Of a stretch of DNA of 64,000 nucleotides, positions 11,301 through 26,300 are shown in pieces (within the stretch, counting starts at the first letter, position 1; every line of letters starts with the position of its first letter). The translations under genes and the position numbers were made by a program. This DNA comes from Prinia subflava (Eukaryota > Chordata > Aves > Passeriformes > Cisticolidae). Under the pieces are notes generated by a model, which was given only the letters and a program-made list of their open reading frames with translations, did not search any database and had not been told where the DNA came from. The stretch lies in NCBI RefSeq assembly GCF_021018805.1, contig NC_086254.1, forward strand, positions 3,521,001 to 3,585,000. The letters run 5' to 3'.

Positions 11301-14300
11301 CCCGGCAAGCCTGTGAGATGTCCCTGCCTAGTTTAATAGGTACTAACAAGGTCTTTTTTGGAAGAGAAAGGAGTGGAGGTGCCTATGGAGTCAGAGGTGG
11401 TAAGATCAATCAGCAGACACCTCTTGCACCACAGAATTAGTACGAGGACAGAAAACAACCACCAACTGTTCATTCAGTTCTCTGGAAATTTGTTCCCAGA
11501 AAGAACAGACTAAGACATTAAGCTGAGGAGAAAATAAAGTAAAATCTTTGTCTTTTGTAATTGTGACAGGGCAACTCAGGGCAACGACTGACAGGGAACA
11601 AGAAGAAATTTTATGACAGGAATGTGTGGTAGAAAGCAGAGCTAATGCAATCAACAGAATCAATTTCTAGCAAAAATTAAATCCCACTGTAAGTCATCTT
11701 CTTTCCATACTTTCTCCTGTTTCCTGGAGCCATTCAGGTTCCTCCTTCACAGAAGTTATCTGATCCTGTTTTAAAACGGCCCAGTGATGAGGTTTGTATT
11801 GATCTCCCTTGCAAGGCTATCCAAAAAAGACTCTAAAACACTCAAACCTTCCTGCCAGCCCACAATGTCCAACCCAACACAGCCCTAGCTGTCCCCCCAG
11901 CCCCCAGAGGTGTGCAGGGCCCGGGCTGGGGCTCAGGGCACACAGTACCTTGTACCAGCAACTGCCCCATCGTTCTTGCCCAGGGGCTCGTCCAGCTCCA
12001 CGCCACACCACTCTCCTTTGGCAAAGTCCGTCTCTCCCACGTAGCGCACCACTCCCGTCTTCGTCCCTCCGACCTGCCAGGGAGAGCATGGGCAGGGTTA
12101 GAGGAGGCAGCACCAGCACTGGCACAGGGGGGATGAAGCTGGGACAGGTATTTGGAGAGGGGGACAAGGCATGTGTATCTTCTGTTTCAGATCTGATGAA
12201 ATCAGCAGTTCCCCACACCAAAGTTCTCCCAGCACTAAAGCTGTCCTTCCAGTAACTACAAAGTGATTTTGGGCCTGCCTGCCTGGAAGACATCAAAGGA
12301 AATACAATAAAGGCATATTTCAAGGGGTCAGCTAACTGCACCAAGTTACTTGTGAGGCCACAGAGGAGTTCAAGCCCTGCAGGCACAGCTCATTCCTGCC
12401 TTGCCTGAAGAACCGTGACCTGCACTGACAGGTTTGCAGCTCTGAGCTCTTTCAGCCAACACTTTTGGGACAGGACAGCAAGAGGGCAGCTGAGCCAGGA
12501 AAGCATCCACTGCTCCTCAGCTTGCTCCCAGGATGTAGAAACTGCTCAAAATAGAGGTGTTCCACTTCTATCTACACTTCCTACAGCAACTCCCAGTGCT
12601 GCCAAACTGCATGGGAGTGGGGCTCAGCTCAGTGCCAGGCATCCTCCAGCACAGGTTTCTTCCCCCACCATGGAGAAATAAGAATAAATCACACCCTTTT
12701 CTCCTGAATTTACACTTAAAGTTGTTAAAGTTTGCAGCTTACTGAGGAGACTCAAGGAGGGCAAGTCAGGAACCTTTGGAGCTGTTTTGATCATTGCTCT
12801 GAGAGCGTGTGGCACTGAGCAGCAGCTGCCTCTGCACTGAACACTCCCACTGAGACACTTGGGCTGAGAAAAGGAAGATAGAAAAGAAGGAGAGTGTTCT
12901 AAAGGTTCATACTTCAAGTAAATCAACATATGGTCTAAGCCTTTTTAGCCTATCTCTGCTAACACCTAAATTCAAGGAAGAAGGCTTAAAAATAAGTTTA
13001 AAATTAAATTTGCAGCTTCATCCTGAATGACTTGCAGCTATTCATTTTCTTAATATTAAATTGAACATTAAAAGGTATCAACAGAGTATTATTTTCCTAC
13101 AGAAAACAGTGAGAACCAAATGCAGAAATTTCTGGGTTTGTGTATTCCAGGGTAGGACTGTTAGATTTACCAATTCTAAATCCCTAAAAAATTGCTTATG
13201 CAAAGGAAAAAAGAGTTTTTCCAGACTAAAATAACTGCACCTTTATGGACTAAACAGCACCAGCTGTGAAGTCTAGGTCCTACCTCAAGTCCTGGGAGGA
13301 TGCAGCGCACAGCTTAAGTTAGTACTCTGGAATTTCTCTCACTGGGGATTCAAAGCACTGCTGCTTATGCAAGAAAATCTTAGGGGATGTTGTTCTCTTT
13401 GCTACAGGATGGAGTAAAATATTTGCCAGCAGGAAAAGGATCATAAGAAAACTTTCTGGTTCTACATTGTGCCAGGAGTAAAAAGACAATTCAATTTCAG
13501 TGTCAGGTACTTGGCAAGTCACTGATTTGAACAGTAGCAGTGAATTCTCTACCTAACCCTCACAGTTAAATGCTGGTCCCTATTCTGATTGATTCGAGTT
13601 TATACAAATTTAGCCTCTTAATATTAATGCAATGATTTAATGCCATCCTAATACAATTCTTTAGCTGCAAATTGAACTCAATATAAGTGTAATTAATCTT
13701 AATGTCATTCAAAGGAACTTACCATTGCTGGTGTGACCCCTCAATTTTATTTTTATTGAGTTTTAATTCCAGATGTTGAGTCAGATATTTCCTTTACCAA
13801 GCCACATGACCCTGACAGAGTCTCATGTAAAAAACCAATGAGCTCCTTCCTCAGTGTGACTGTGGCATCTCCTGCAGGGTCCCACTCCTCCACCCCCACA
13901 AAGGACACTCAGTTATGTCCCCATCAGTATTATTTATCTGAGGAAGCTGTTTCCAAGCAAGAGAATACAAAACTACCCCTACTGATCTGATACACATTAT
14001 TTATGCCAGCACTAAAACTGTGCAGTAAGAGTGCAGGTCGTGCTCCCACCCAGAAGCCCCATGTCAGAGAAGACTCTAAGCCAGATCCAAAACTTCCCAT
14101 CTTTTGGCAGGCATGCAAACCTCTGATGGATGGAGAGTCCAGAAAATTCACCCATCTCAGACACGCAGATTTGTTCAGCTAATGCTGCTAAAATAAATAA
14201 TGCTTTGAAGGAGCCAGCCAGCAGGTTGTGCCTGTATATGAAATGGTCTCATCAGAACAGAATGTTTGATTCTATCAGACCCTTCAATAAATCAGAGGTA

Positions 14301-17300
14301 TCACCTTGGGAGAGGATACAAGGCAGCCAAGGAAGTCAGTAATGGCATGGCATAACTGATGGGAGCCCATAGCCATCCCTTCTGCTTGGACAGCACTACC
14401 TGTAATCCAGGTGTGAACAGCAGCTGGGCAAGGATGGCTCCTGTGGCAGGGGGATCAGAGGATTTCAACCCAGAACACCCCAGCCTGATGTTGGCATCAG
14501 AGCCACTCCAAGTCATGGGCTTCTCTACAGGGAACTTGTCTGCATCTCTCAGCCTGGCCCACTGGTGAAGTCACAGCCACATCCTCAACATGCCCAGTGC
14601 CTGGAGTGAGGCAAGGACAAAGTGGAGAGGGCAACCCCTCTCTTTGCTAAAATCTGAGACAGCACAGAGTTAACAAGGCTGCCACCAACCTCAGTTCAGA
14701 CACGTCACAGCTTTTAGAGTTGACAAGTTTCACTCAAAAATGAACAAAACTCCCAAAGCTTTTCTGAGAAGCCTTTAACAGTTACCTACCGAAACTATTT
14801 CTGAGATTATTCAGGCCCAAGAGAATGAGATTTCACCAAATTGAAAGAGTTATTGCTTTTATAGTTGTTTTGGGAAAAACAACAACAACAACAAACAAGC
14901 ATAAAGCAGCTAAAAAGAGCTCTTTCTGGAAGTTCCAAAAAATGGAAACAATATTGACACAGTGATACTAGATTTTTTGTTATGGAGATTATTTTGACCA
15001 GTCAACACTGCAAGTTTCTCCACTTCAGGTAAAAACAGTTATGGTTAAGTTTAAACAACCTTGTGGTAGCCCTTCCTCTGCAGATGGAGTTGAGCAGCCT
15101 CTGAGCCACACATCTTGCAGCTCCTGGAACACTCAGCCCCAGACTGAAGGTCTCTGCCCCTTTTTTCATGGCTTTAATCAAAAACCATCTTGCTGACTGG
15201 TCCCTTCCCCAGTGAAACATCCCCAGTAGTTTCAAGGGACAGTCTTGGGCTTGACCTTCACAACAGAATGAAGCCAGGGATATTTAGCAGGTCTGTATGT
15301 CCTGGTGAGTCAGAGCAGCATGGAAGGACTCCTACACACCTTCCCTGCTAACTGTAGTATCACTGACATCACATTTTACTATGCTTTCCCATCAAAATGA
15401 CAAAATGGGAGCCAGACTAGTGTCCCAGAGCTGAAAAGACAATGATGCTAATCCTTCCTGACACTGAGCTAACAGATCATTTAAACTATTTACCAAATTA
15501 GCAGCAGGACAGATCTCAGTCTCCTGCTGTAACATCCCCTCCAGCCTGTGTTTGCTCTTTGCTCCTCATGGCCCTGCTCACCCCACAGCAGTTTCTTGCT
15601 CTAAGCAAGAACCTCTTGGGAGGTGCCCTCACCCTATGGCCTGTGGACATTGCTCTGCTTGCAGTACACTCCAATACTGCTCAGGAAGAGAAAAATAAAA
15701 TTCTCTCTGCCTTTGAGGCCAACAGGGACTGTCCCTGACCATATCACACAAATTCAGGGCTCAGCAATGGCTGAGGCACCTGCTTGATTACATTTCCATG
15801 CAGAAATAACACTGTCCTTTCTGTTTAACGTTCTAATTTACCCATTTAAACTGATTTTCAAAGTGTTTCTACAAGACAGGGCTGCTGACCCGGGGGTGGA
15901 GGTGGGAACATAAAGTGCTCAGCACACAGAGGAGCCTCCTCTGCAGAGGCCCTGTCCTGTGCTGGGTCCCAGCAGAGCCATGAGGCTCCTGCTGCTCACC
16001 TGTGGAGAGAGGAGGGGAGGAGAAGGGGGAAAAGAGCACACACAGGACACTTGCTTCACACTCTGAGGACCTTCAAGCACTTTTTGTGTGCAGCTTATTC
16101 CACTCTGCTACTGGATGATGCCAACAAGAACTGGGTAATCACCTTTACTGGACAACTGCAGCTTGTTCTGGTTTGAGCTGTACCTGCAGGCTCTATCCAG
16201 CTGTAAACTGGAGCGACCATCCTTTCCCTTGGGATAAATGGCTGGGTTTATTTCCCCCTCCCCATACTCATCCACCCACTAAAGGATCTTATTTCCACCA
16301 AGCTGAGAGAGGCAGGAGCTGTGTTTTCCCATCACACACAGTTCAGCTCTTCCAAGCATTGAAAATCACTGCACAATAACACTTGATTTACAGAGGGTGC
16401 TTTTGGCACAGGCTGTGGGTCCAGCTACTACAGATCACCTGAATAATGTCCTGTAAATGCAAGGGGGTAAATGTGTGCACCTATGGGAGATGTGGCCATC
16501 ACTTAGTGGGGCTGTGTCCCAGCTACAGCCAGGGCCAGTGCTCAGCAGCTGGTGAAAGGTGGAGAACTGGCTTGTGGTCAGGTTTATCTGTAAATACAAC
16601 TTACCCCCATGTGCCATCAGCAGCTTTATCTGATCAGATAAATACCATGTTCATCTGAGAATGCCAGAACTGGCTTTTAGGGTAAGGGGAGAAAGACAGG
16701 CAGCAATTACAGGCCAGCCCTCAGTATGTGAAGCCACAGGAATTTTTATAGTTTCTTTTCATCCCACCACTTATCTTTGTGCCTACCCATCCCCACAGCA
16801 CAAGTCAGCATTGCACAGCAATGAGTCTGACAGCACTGCTGATGCAAGGCATTTCTGTGCATTTATCCATCAGGCACCAGTGAGAAAATAATATCCTAGG
16901 GAGGTGGTGGAGGAGGAAAGCCTGGAATTACAGCATCCCCTCCTGGGGCTGTCTCTGATACCAGGCCTGCCCACGTTAATGACACAGTTTGCTCCACCAC
17001 AGTCCTCTCACAACTCCTATTTACCCACAGACAAGGCACAGGCAGTGTCTCAGCCCAAAGGAATGGTCAGGAGGGTGTGCATGAAGAGCCTCTAAGGGTT
17101 AATGTGGCAGCAGGGCAGGGCAGTTACTTTGGGCTATTTATTTCCCTCTTTGTTTCACTGCACAGAAACAGGATGGTTTAGGTTAGAAGGGATCTTAAAA
17201 TTAATCTTGTTCCATCCCCTGCCATAGACAAGGACACTTTTCACTACACCAGGGTGCTCCAAGCCCCATCCAACCTTGCCCTGAACACTTCCAGGGATGG

Positions 17301-20300
17301 GGCAGCCACAGCTCCTCTGGGCACCCTGTGCCAGGGCCTCACCACCCTCACAGGGAACAATATTTCCTAATATTGAATCTAAGCCTACTCTGTCAGTTTG
17401 AAGCCATTCCCCCTCACCCTGACACTACACACTCCTGTAAAAAGCCCCTTTCCAGCAGCAATCTCTTACAGAGAGGAAGCAGCTCCAGCCAGGAGTCCTA
17501 GATGTTTTCTTGTCTCTTGAATCCTGCAAACAGCTGGAACACTGCACTTCCCATTGCCTGTCACAAACTTCCAAAGGGACAGAGACCCATTGTTCCCACA
17601 CTGCCATTCTGCTACACTCTCCAGTCATGACACAGCAATTGCTGGTCTTGTGATGGAGCTCTAAGCAGGCAGAGGAACACTAAGAATCCTGCCTTGACAG
17701 AAGTACAGAATGGGATCCTTCTTTTCTGCCTGGTTGGCAGTAAGGGAAGATGCCTGGTGATTGTTTGTCTGGAAAAGGCCATGCAGGAATATTGCTGCAC
17801 CTCTAGGACTCCACAAACTGGGAGAGCTCTAATGGTTAACCAGAAAATAATAAATAAATAAAGGGCAGGAATCCTTCCTTCGTGATACCTTGCACGCCTT
17901 TCCAGCAGCAAGGCTTCAGTCTCAGGCACTGAAATAGCTCAGGGACTTGGTGGCAGCAGAGCAGGGAGCTGTCTCTGCCCACAGAGAAGGGCTTAGGCTG
18001 CAATTCTCCTGTCCAGGGAGCTTCTCAGGAAATTATTTCTCACTCAGGAGGTTCAATACTTTCTGCAGCTCCGGGCTGGCCGAGCAGGGCTGTGGCAGGG
18101 ACACGTGGGGGGATGCTGAAGAAAGAACTTGGTTCATTTATTCATGAGTGCTTTCTGTCATCTGCCAGGAGCCAGGGGCTGCTACACGCTGCAGGCAAAA
18201 GCAGTTTGCAGCAGGCAGACAGGATGATGAAAGCCACACGCTCAGGGGAAGGCCAGCATCCATTTCCAGCAGCCCAGGCAGGCTCCTCACAGTCCTGGCC
18301 AGCATCACCTGAAGTGCTGCTTCACTGTCCCTCCCTGCCAGTGCTGCTGCTCCAGCACTTGTGCCGCCTGTGCAGAACTGCAGGTTCCAGCAAAATCACA
18401 AACCTGGAATCCATCCCAAAGGTATCTGGGGCAACAGCCCTTGGCAACTGAACCAGCCACTGGGATATGACCTGCCCCTTAAAAACAGTCTTACTTATTA
18501 CTCCATTTCAGGGCTGAAGTGCACAATTCCAGTTAGGAAATACAAGCATGGCTGAAGGGCAGAATACCTATTATAAGAGGAATGTTTTTAGTTTAAATTA
18601 TCTTTTATTTAGGCTGATGTATAATAAAACCACCTACTTGCCCCACTTCTTCAGAAAGCAATGGCATCTAAGGTGGAATGATTTCAGCAGCTAAGAAGGC
18701 CTCTCCACAAAGAATGCAAAATACATTTTCTTAGGCAAAAAACCAAGCAGAAATTCCTCCCAGGCAGAAAATGCTCCACTGCTCTGTTTCCATCCCTTCT
18801 TTCCCTGCAGAAAGGCAATAAGCCAGCCTCACATTAACAGAACTTCAGCAATTATCCCATTTTGGGAAGCTCCACTATCACTAAAGCAAAGGTTAATTGT
18901 CTCACATTTATTTGTCAGACTTCAAGATATGAGTTCTACAAAATTAGGGTGGATTTTTCATCTCTTTAATGCAATTTTTACATCTCTGGGAAAGAGTCTG
19001 AGTGCCAAAGGCAAATATTATCTAACTCTTCTAATGGAAAGCTTCTAATGGAAAGCTCAAAGTCACTTTCTGCAACTGCTGGAGAGTCAGAGAGGGTCTT
19101 GGAACAAAGTAACTGAAAAGCAAAAATGTCTTCAAGCTATAATGGACTTTAATGAAGTTAAAGAAAGGCAGCATCAGGAAATGGCCAGAGTGCAGAGAGC
19201 CAGGTGTCCATCTGGCCAGCCTGGAAGGGTTCCCTGCAACCTCGTGCTCCATCACAAACAATCACTAAAAACACATCCTCCCTCCTTTGAAAAGCCTTTG
19301 GTGGATCCCATACATCTAAAAGCCACTCTCAAATAAAAATATACTCTTTCAGAAAAGGAAACACTAAGAGTAATAACAACAACTAAAACTGTACCAATCC
19401 ATAGAGGATGAACAAAGATTTGCTCATGGAATTTGAGGCAACTCAGGTTAATGCAGAATTATTGTTTATATATTCCAATACCCGTCATGATTAACTGACA
19501 CCTCCCATAAGTAAAATAAAAGCAGCCAAGCCAAGCAGATGTGAATGAACCATAACAGCAAATTATTTCTTCTTGTTATTATCTGCTCTTTTCCTAGATC
19601 TCTGTGGCTGTGTGCAAACAATTCCTGATGTTTCTGCTGAGCATTCCTGCTAGAACCAGTGAGAGACTGAGCTTATTCCAGGCTCACTGTTTTGGACTCT
19701 TTATTACACTAACAAGTCATAGCACAAACTTTACCCAGTAATATCTGAGGTGGATAAATTAGCAGGCAGGGAGGGCAGGCTTTTAAGGATGCACCCTCAT
19801 TAAAAACAAATCAAAACCCCAAACCATTCCCAAAACACAACTCAACAGAAGCCCAGGGCAGAGATGCTCCCAGGTTATATTCTGTGGCTATGCCAAAATT
19901 CTCTCTGTGCAGGCCCCACTGAGGTGAGCAGAGTGTTCAGGGAACAGGTCCTGGCTCAGAGAACTTATGGTCAGGAGAAGAAAGGGGTGAAACAAGTCTG
20001 GAGAACATCATTCCATTGCTTGCCTGGTTCAGGAGGAACAGAGGCAGGTCTAGCATAGATTTTGTATTTTGCAGTTTGCCTTCCATGACTGCTGCCTCTA
20101 AAACCCAAGGTCTCACCTGAACACTCCCCCCATTCCCTGCAAGAGGTGAAGGAGAAAATGGGAGCAAATAAACTCACGAGCAGAGTCCAGATGCTCAGGT
20201 TCATTTTTCCCCATGTGTGGCTGCTGTAACCAACACGAAGCACCAGTGCTCGTGCAAACAGGGAACAGTGCTGCCACCTCTCCCTGCCCACCCTGTCCCG

Positions 20301-23300
20301 GGACTGCAGGGACAGCAGCAGCTTTGCTGCCAGCTGGGATGAGAGGCTGACTCTACTGAAATCAGGAAACTCACAGAGCCTCGAGCAAGTGTCAGCTCCT
20401 CTGCACATTCTGGGGAAAATCTGAGAAAATAAAACTCTCTCAACTCTACAAACCTGCATATGCACACTAGGTTTACTAAGCATCATCCAGTGAGCACAAG
20501 CAGAGGCAATCTTCATTTTCCTTCCTCTGAAAATAACCAACTTTACACTGTTTATATTTTATGTAACAAAAATAAAAACTCCTGGGCAACCCAACACTAG
20601 TCCCAAAAGGACATTTGAGACTGGTCTAACAGTGCCTGCACACACTCCTGATTCACATGTCCAGTCTGTCTGCCCTCCCCACAACCACTGCTGCTGCTGC
20701 AGCCAGGTGCAACACTGCATGGGGAACTTTAAATGGGATTCAGATTTTCCAGGATGTGCAAAGACTGAGCCCTCTGCAACCTGTCCTGGCTGTTGGTCAG
20801 AGTCAGTTTTACCTTTCAGATCCAGAGATACCACTGGGGATACAGTCACAACAGATCTGTGCTCAAATGCTTGGCTTTCCAATATTTGATATCACACTGT
20901 GTATTTGTTTGGGGCAAATTTGGGAAGCAACCTCCAAATGGAGGTTCACACACACTAACAAAACTCAACTCTCTTACAGAGCTGCAGGACAGAACTCCTC
21001 CTGTCTTTGATATCATTCTTTGCCTTCTCCATCTCCTTTGCTAGGACACAAATGATGACAAACTAGGTGGCAAACTTCTAGTACGCATTCCTAGTACAAG
21101 TGTGGCATTTTGGCCTAGTCATCAGGTAGTTTATTCCAAATAATCAAAATAACAACAGAAATCAGATGTGGAGAACTCATCCATCACAACAGTGATCTCT
21201 TCCAAAGTCCTGCCATCTTCTAAAGATTACTAGAAGTTCCTTTCTGTACAGGAAAGGAGTTTGTGTCACATCTGACATAACGAAACTGAACCACCAGAAA
21301 GAGTGACCAGCAGGAGAGATTCTTGCAAGTCCTTTCAGACTATGTACAGCCACACCCTACAAGACACTGCTGCAAATTCCATGACAGCCCAAACAATACA
21401 CTTTGTTACCGAGTATCACCAGATTAGAACATAACAAAAGATTTTGCTTCTATTTCCCTCCTATTTCAGTTGTTCTCTCTCTGAAGTCTTTCTACAGTTC
21501 TGGACTTGTCCAATACAGGAAGCACTTTGGAACATGTTCTGCACCAATGTGAAAGAGAGACATGCCATGTTATTTGAGAAGATGCAGCACCCCAAATAAC
21601 AGTGAAATGTTTGATGCCTATTTGGCTAGGTGTAGGAGAGTCAGGGACAGTCACGAGAGATCTCTGGAGTCTGGGCAGCTCTTGAAACATGCAGTTTATT
21701 GCACAGGGTCCTGAGTACAAGAGCTCTGCCTAAAGCTGCCAGCCACAGCTAGAAGCGTGCCCAAGAGAGCTCAGTTCCTGTTACCATACATTATATCTCT
21801 TTCTGTGCTGAATATTCCAATTTACACCATCCAACCAGTACAAGATACAAATCCTACAGAAGTTACATACAGCCTATAAGAATCACTACATTAACGTACT
21901 GTGTTACATTTTAAACCCTAAAAGCTACTTTCCAGATCCTTTTTGTCCTCCCTGCCACACTGGCAGGGTCCCTCCGACCTCTGGACCTTTGGCAGAGGTT
22001 AATTTGCTGAGGGTATTGTTCAATCCAGAGGGATTCTCCTTCAGCTGGCCAAACCATTATTTTGCTGTTGTACAGCAACTAACGGCTTGGCATCCTACAT
22101 CTCAAAGTTTGCTTTCATTTCTATTTCACTCATAGGTTTCATACCCTCAAAATCTTTTGCCAAGCAATCAGATTTATAAGGCTTTCCTGGTTCATCTTCC
22201 CCCACAGCTAGGCATCTCCCGAAACCACGCTTCATCCCACACCTCACCCTGTCCTCCTTTTGTCTTGCCCTGAAGCTGTCCAGGAACCCTCATCAGGGGG
22301 ACAAATCCTTGTCCTTGGCCATTCCAGGGGGACACACCCAACTCACCAGCACGCGGTCTCCAAGGCGCAAGTCCTTCTCCCCCTTCTTGACGGACCCGCT
22401 GTCCGACAGGTTCGACCCGGACTCGTTGCCTGTTTTCATGGCGCTGTTGAGGACGCTCTCCCGCAGCGGGATCACGCGGCTGGACAGCGGTGGCGTGGCT
22501 GTCCCCGAGTGCAGGGACAAGTTCTGGGCTGTCAGCGAGTCCACGGAGGGCGCGTCGCTCCCCGAGCCCTCGGCCACCGGCTGCCGCGTCAGCTTGGACG
22601 GCCGCGTGAAAATCCCCTGCAGCGGCTGGCACTCGAAGTAGCGCACCCCTCCAACAGAGCCGTCATTCTTACCCACAGGGTCATCCAGCACAACCCCTGC
22701 CCACTGGCCCGGGGCAAACTGCGTCTCCCCGAGGTACTGGATCACTCCTGGCTTCACTCCGTTCACCCACACGCGCTCGCCCACCACGAAGTCTCCCAGG
22801 AAGTCATCGCCCACCTCGGCAACCTTCGAGCCCGACTTCTCGGCGCTGCTGGCGGACGTGGTGCCCTGCTTGTGTAAAGGTGAGCCTGTGGATCAAGGAA
22901 AAAGAGGGTTTGGTGTAAGGAGAAACCTTAGAAGGAAGGCATAAACGCCAAGAACAGGCATTTACAGAAAGGAAACATCTGAGACAACAAGTTAGATTGC
23001 AGGTTACGCCCTGTGAGGATCAAACCTGAGTGAGCTCTTACTTACACACCTTCCTCAGATGGAAAGCAATTGCACAGAATCTCCAACTGCTGCCCAGTTT
23101 CTGCAGGTCTCACACAGAACATAAAGAAATGACCCCATGTCTTCATCCCCTTTATAACACCTCATCCCCCTCAAAGCCCCAGAGGGGCTGTATTGGTGTG
23201 GAGATGCTCAGAAGCAAAGGAGTGGTGGTAAATGCTTAAGCACCAAAGAGAGCCCAATGAACTGCTGCTTTGCAGAAAGAAGCCAAAGTCATCCTTTCAC

Positions 23301-26300
23301 CCCCAAAATTAAATCAAAATATAGATATATATATATAAAATACGTGAGGCACTGATGTTTTAGCATCTGGCAGTATGAGAACCCCACTGAGTGTCCCACC
23401 AATGGCACTAACAGCTCCTTGTGGACACATCAGCCTCCACAAATGCCCCATTGTGCCCTTTGCTGGAGCAAATGCAGCAGCAGGCAGACACCTGGGGTAC
23501 ATTCAATATAAACAGAAGTATCTACAGACCTTCATGCACAGCCTTCCAGGGCCACAGAGAGTGCATGGAACTCAGTGTAACTGGCAATAAAGAGTGCCCT
23601 TTTCCCAGCATCAGCCTTCCAGCAATTCTCTGCTGCCTGGGGAAGGAGAACTGCAGGTGATGCTGGTATTCACTGTTCTGCTCACACTCTCTCAGTTGAG
23701 TCTTGATCAGCCAAACTCTCCATAATACAAAAGGGGACCCTTAAACAGGTGACAGGTGCCTGAATGGGAACAGAGTCAACCCAGCAAATGAGTCAGCAGT
23801 GACCCAACTCTTGCTGAACCCATTGTCAAACTGCCCTATCACAAACTTTGGGCTTTCAGCCTGGGCCCCAGGCAACAAATGACATGTGGACTTCATTAAA
23901 ACTCTCTGAGGGTTAAAGGGGGAGGTTGAGTAAAGCCCTAAAAGAAACCACAACAGAAACTGAGGAATAAGCTTGCAAAATAAGATCCAGCAAGTCACAC
24001 ACCATGGACCTTCAGGCATCCTCAGCTCTCATGAGCCCTGAGGTCTCAGGTGTGGCTCTCCCACACAGCTGGTGTAGGGGGTGTTTGTAGACTTGGTCCT
24101 GTGCACAAATCCTGTTCTCAATGGAAGTTCCCTGCACTCTTTAGCCAAACTTTCTGCTGAAGTTTCTGGGTGCCAGCAACCAGAAAAATCTAAAGCAAAT
24201 CCAGGAAAAAAGTTTTTATTTGCTACCAGAGAAGGCTGACAGAGGACACCCTGAGCAGCTGCAGAGACAAGTCAAACTTGAATGCTTATGTGTAATGAAC
24301 TGTGAAACTTGTTCAGGCTCAGCCATCACTGTGGCTCAGTCCACAACACTTCTACAGCCCTTTCACAAGTAATGGGCCTGACAGATCAGGCTCAGCTCCT
24401 AGAAAGAGTGAAAAACACAAAGGCTCTCAAAGCAAGATACTTCAAAGCTTTATTAGAGGTCTAGCAAAGAGGAAAGAAAAGAGAACCAGGGCAATAGCAT
24501 GAAGAACTTAGTTTCTGCTAAGTCATGTGTATTATGAGGGATCAGTCTTGACACTTTGGTTCTTGTTAGACTCAAGAGTCAAAACTTGACAAATTTCTAC
24601 AGTCACCAGTTTGGGGCCCCTGGAAGCAGTACCTCTGCCTGGTCTGAACCTTCTCTGAACAAGAAGAGAGCAGCAATTCAGGTGTGTTTGTACCAACTCC
24701 TCTCGTGAACAGAAGTATCTCCAGCCAGCTCACTGGGCTCAGTGGGCTGGAGCTGGAACTCTTGAGAAATCAGCCAAAGGGGACATGCACAACATAACAC
24801 ACAGGGAATGTTCAACAAAATCCCATGATGGGCACAGGAAGGACAGCAAATACTGTCCCCAGATGTGTCAACACTGTCCCCAGCTGAAAGTGGTGGTGGT
24901 AACAGAGACCATGGAGCTCCCAGCAGAGCTCAGTCAGCTCCCAGGAAGAAACTTCTCCTGGCTTCTGGACCCTGCCTTGGAAGTTTCCTCAACCTCATGT
25001 GTTCATCAAGAAGTTTTGGGGGCTTTGGGGCAATTTCTGGCATTCAAACTAGTGTCACTCTCAATTTTGCAGGACAGTACATCAAGATGAGCTCCATCAG
25101 ACAGATAGCATTACATCCAAGAAACAGTTTCACCTTAAAAAATTAAAACCCAGAGACAATAAGGATTCTTAGAGCTTTTGATCTTTACAAAAGACTTTAA
25201 ATAAAAAGAAGTGTGAAGGAAACAGGGCTCTATCCATCTGAACTATAAAAACAATCACAGGCAGAAAATAATGCCACTATTGTCATTTCAATGCTCAATA
25301 GCACAAGACAGTGAAGCAGACAGATTAGGAAGTTACATTTTAAAATGACTCTAGGTTAAATAACCGAAGCTGGCTACAGGGGTTTATCACCAACAAGGTC
25401 TGTGATAGGTAGGAGAATAATTTAAATTAAAAACACAACCTACAGCCTGGTTTCATGCTTGGCAGAGCACCCTAACACACAAAGATCATGCCATGACATG
25501 TTTGTGCACACATATGCACCGTGTCAAGGACAGCCAAACTCAACCAAGTGCAGGGAACTATAAGCACATCACATTTGGGGGACTCTGCTACTATATTGAG
25601 AAGAGATCAAACTGGTTTTATAGTTGTACTGGAGCCTGAGTTTGAGCATAGTTCTTGATTTTGGGTGTTAGTTAATGGTCAAGATACAGGTCACACTAAC
25701 TCTCACAAGCACCTCTGCAATGTGGCTGGGATAAGCAAACCCTTCAGCAGCAAAGCTCAAGCAAAGAAAGGCAGGAAGGCTGCCCAGGGCTGAACAAACA
25801 ATGCAGCAGGATTTAAAATTGCCTTTAGAATCACCGTATTTCACTGCAAGAGCAAACACCTTCAAAACTGACTTGGACCAGAAAAAAAAATAAAGAACAC
25901 TTCATTGGATTCCTGGTGTAACACTGTCTTCCCCCAAAAGCCAAAATTTTAGTGGAACTTTACACACTCTTGTTCATTTTAGGTGCCTGCCTGATAGGCA
26001 GGCATGCTGAACTACAGTAATTACATCTCAGGGAAACAATCTCATTCCAGGCTCCTGAGCAGGGCAGGCAGAAGCATCATTATTCTTGAGCATGAGGTGA
26101 ATTATTCAAAAGTACAGGATGTAAATAAGGAACTGCCTGAAGGTTCACTGTATTATGGCCACAATGTAGAAACTTGTGTTTTACATGGCTTTCATTACCC
26201 ACATATGAAATAATAACCACAGAGCAGCTGATGGGCTTTTGTGCAGCAGGTTTTCAGAGAAGCCAAGAGTAACCACGATCAAGTTGAACTCATTTCTCTT

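Larger units (their letters stand above)
6584..11948 (-). other. CLIP2 intron 4
   Basis: 5.4-kb intron. It holds the large minisatellite at 6960-8024, a CR1 fragment at 8108-8342 and a CR1 3'-end scrap at about 11028-11073. From 8350 to 11020 I find no recognisable element. Confidence 0.9.
12074..22346 (-). other. CLIP2 intron 3
   Basis: 10.3-kb intron between the two CAP-Gly-encoding exons. It contains a CR1 copy (17170-17460), a small 15-bp duplication near 19029-19058, a short AAC repeat near 14880 and a solo LTR (21631-22099). I see no other gene or element in it. Confidence 0.9.

Noticed and set aside
22293..22814. Exon 3 read as a separate protein starting at GTG 22814
   Set aside because: It is the internal part of CLIP2; the true start is 43220. 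The apparent C-terminal tail comes from reading past the GTGAGT donor at 22346.
22260..22877. 205-codon plus-strand frame opposite CLIP2 exon 3
   Set aside because: Antisense shadow of the GC-rich CAP-Gly exon.
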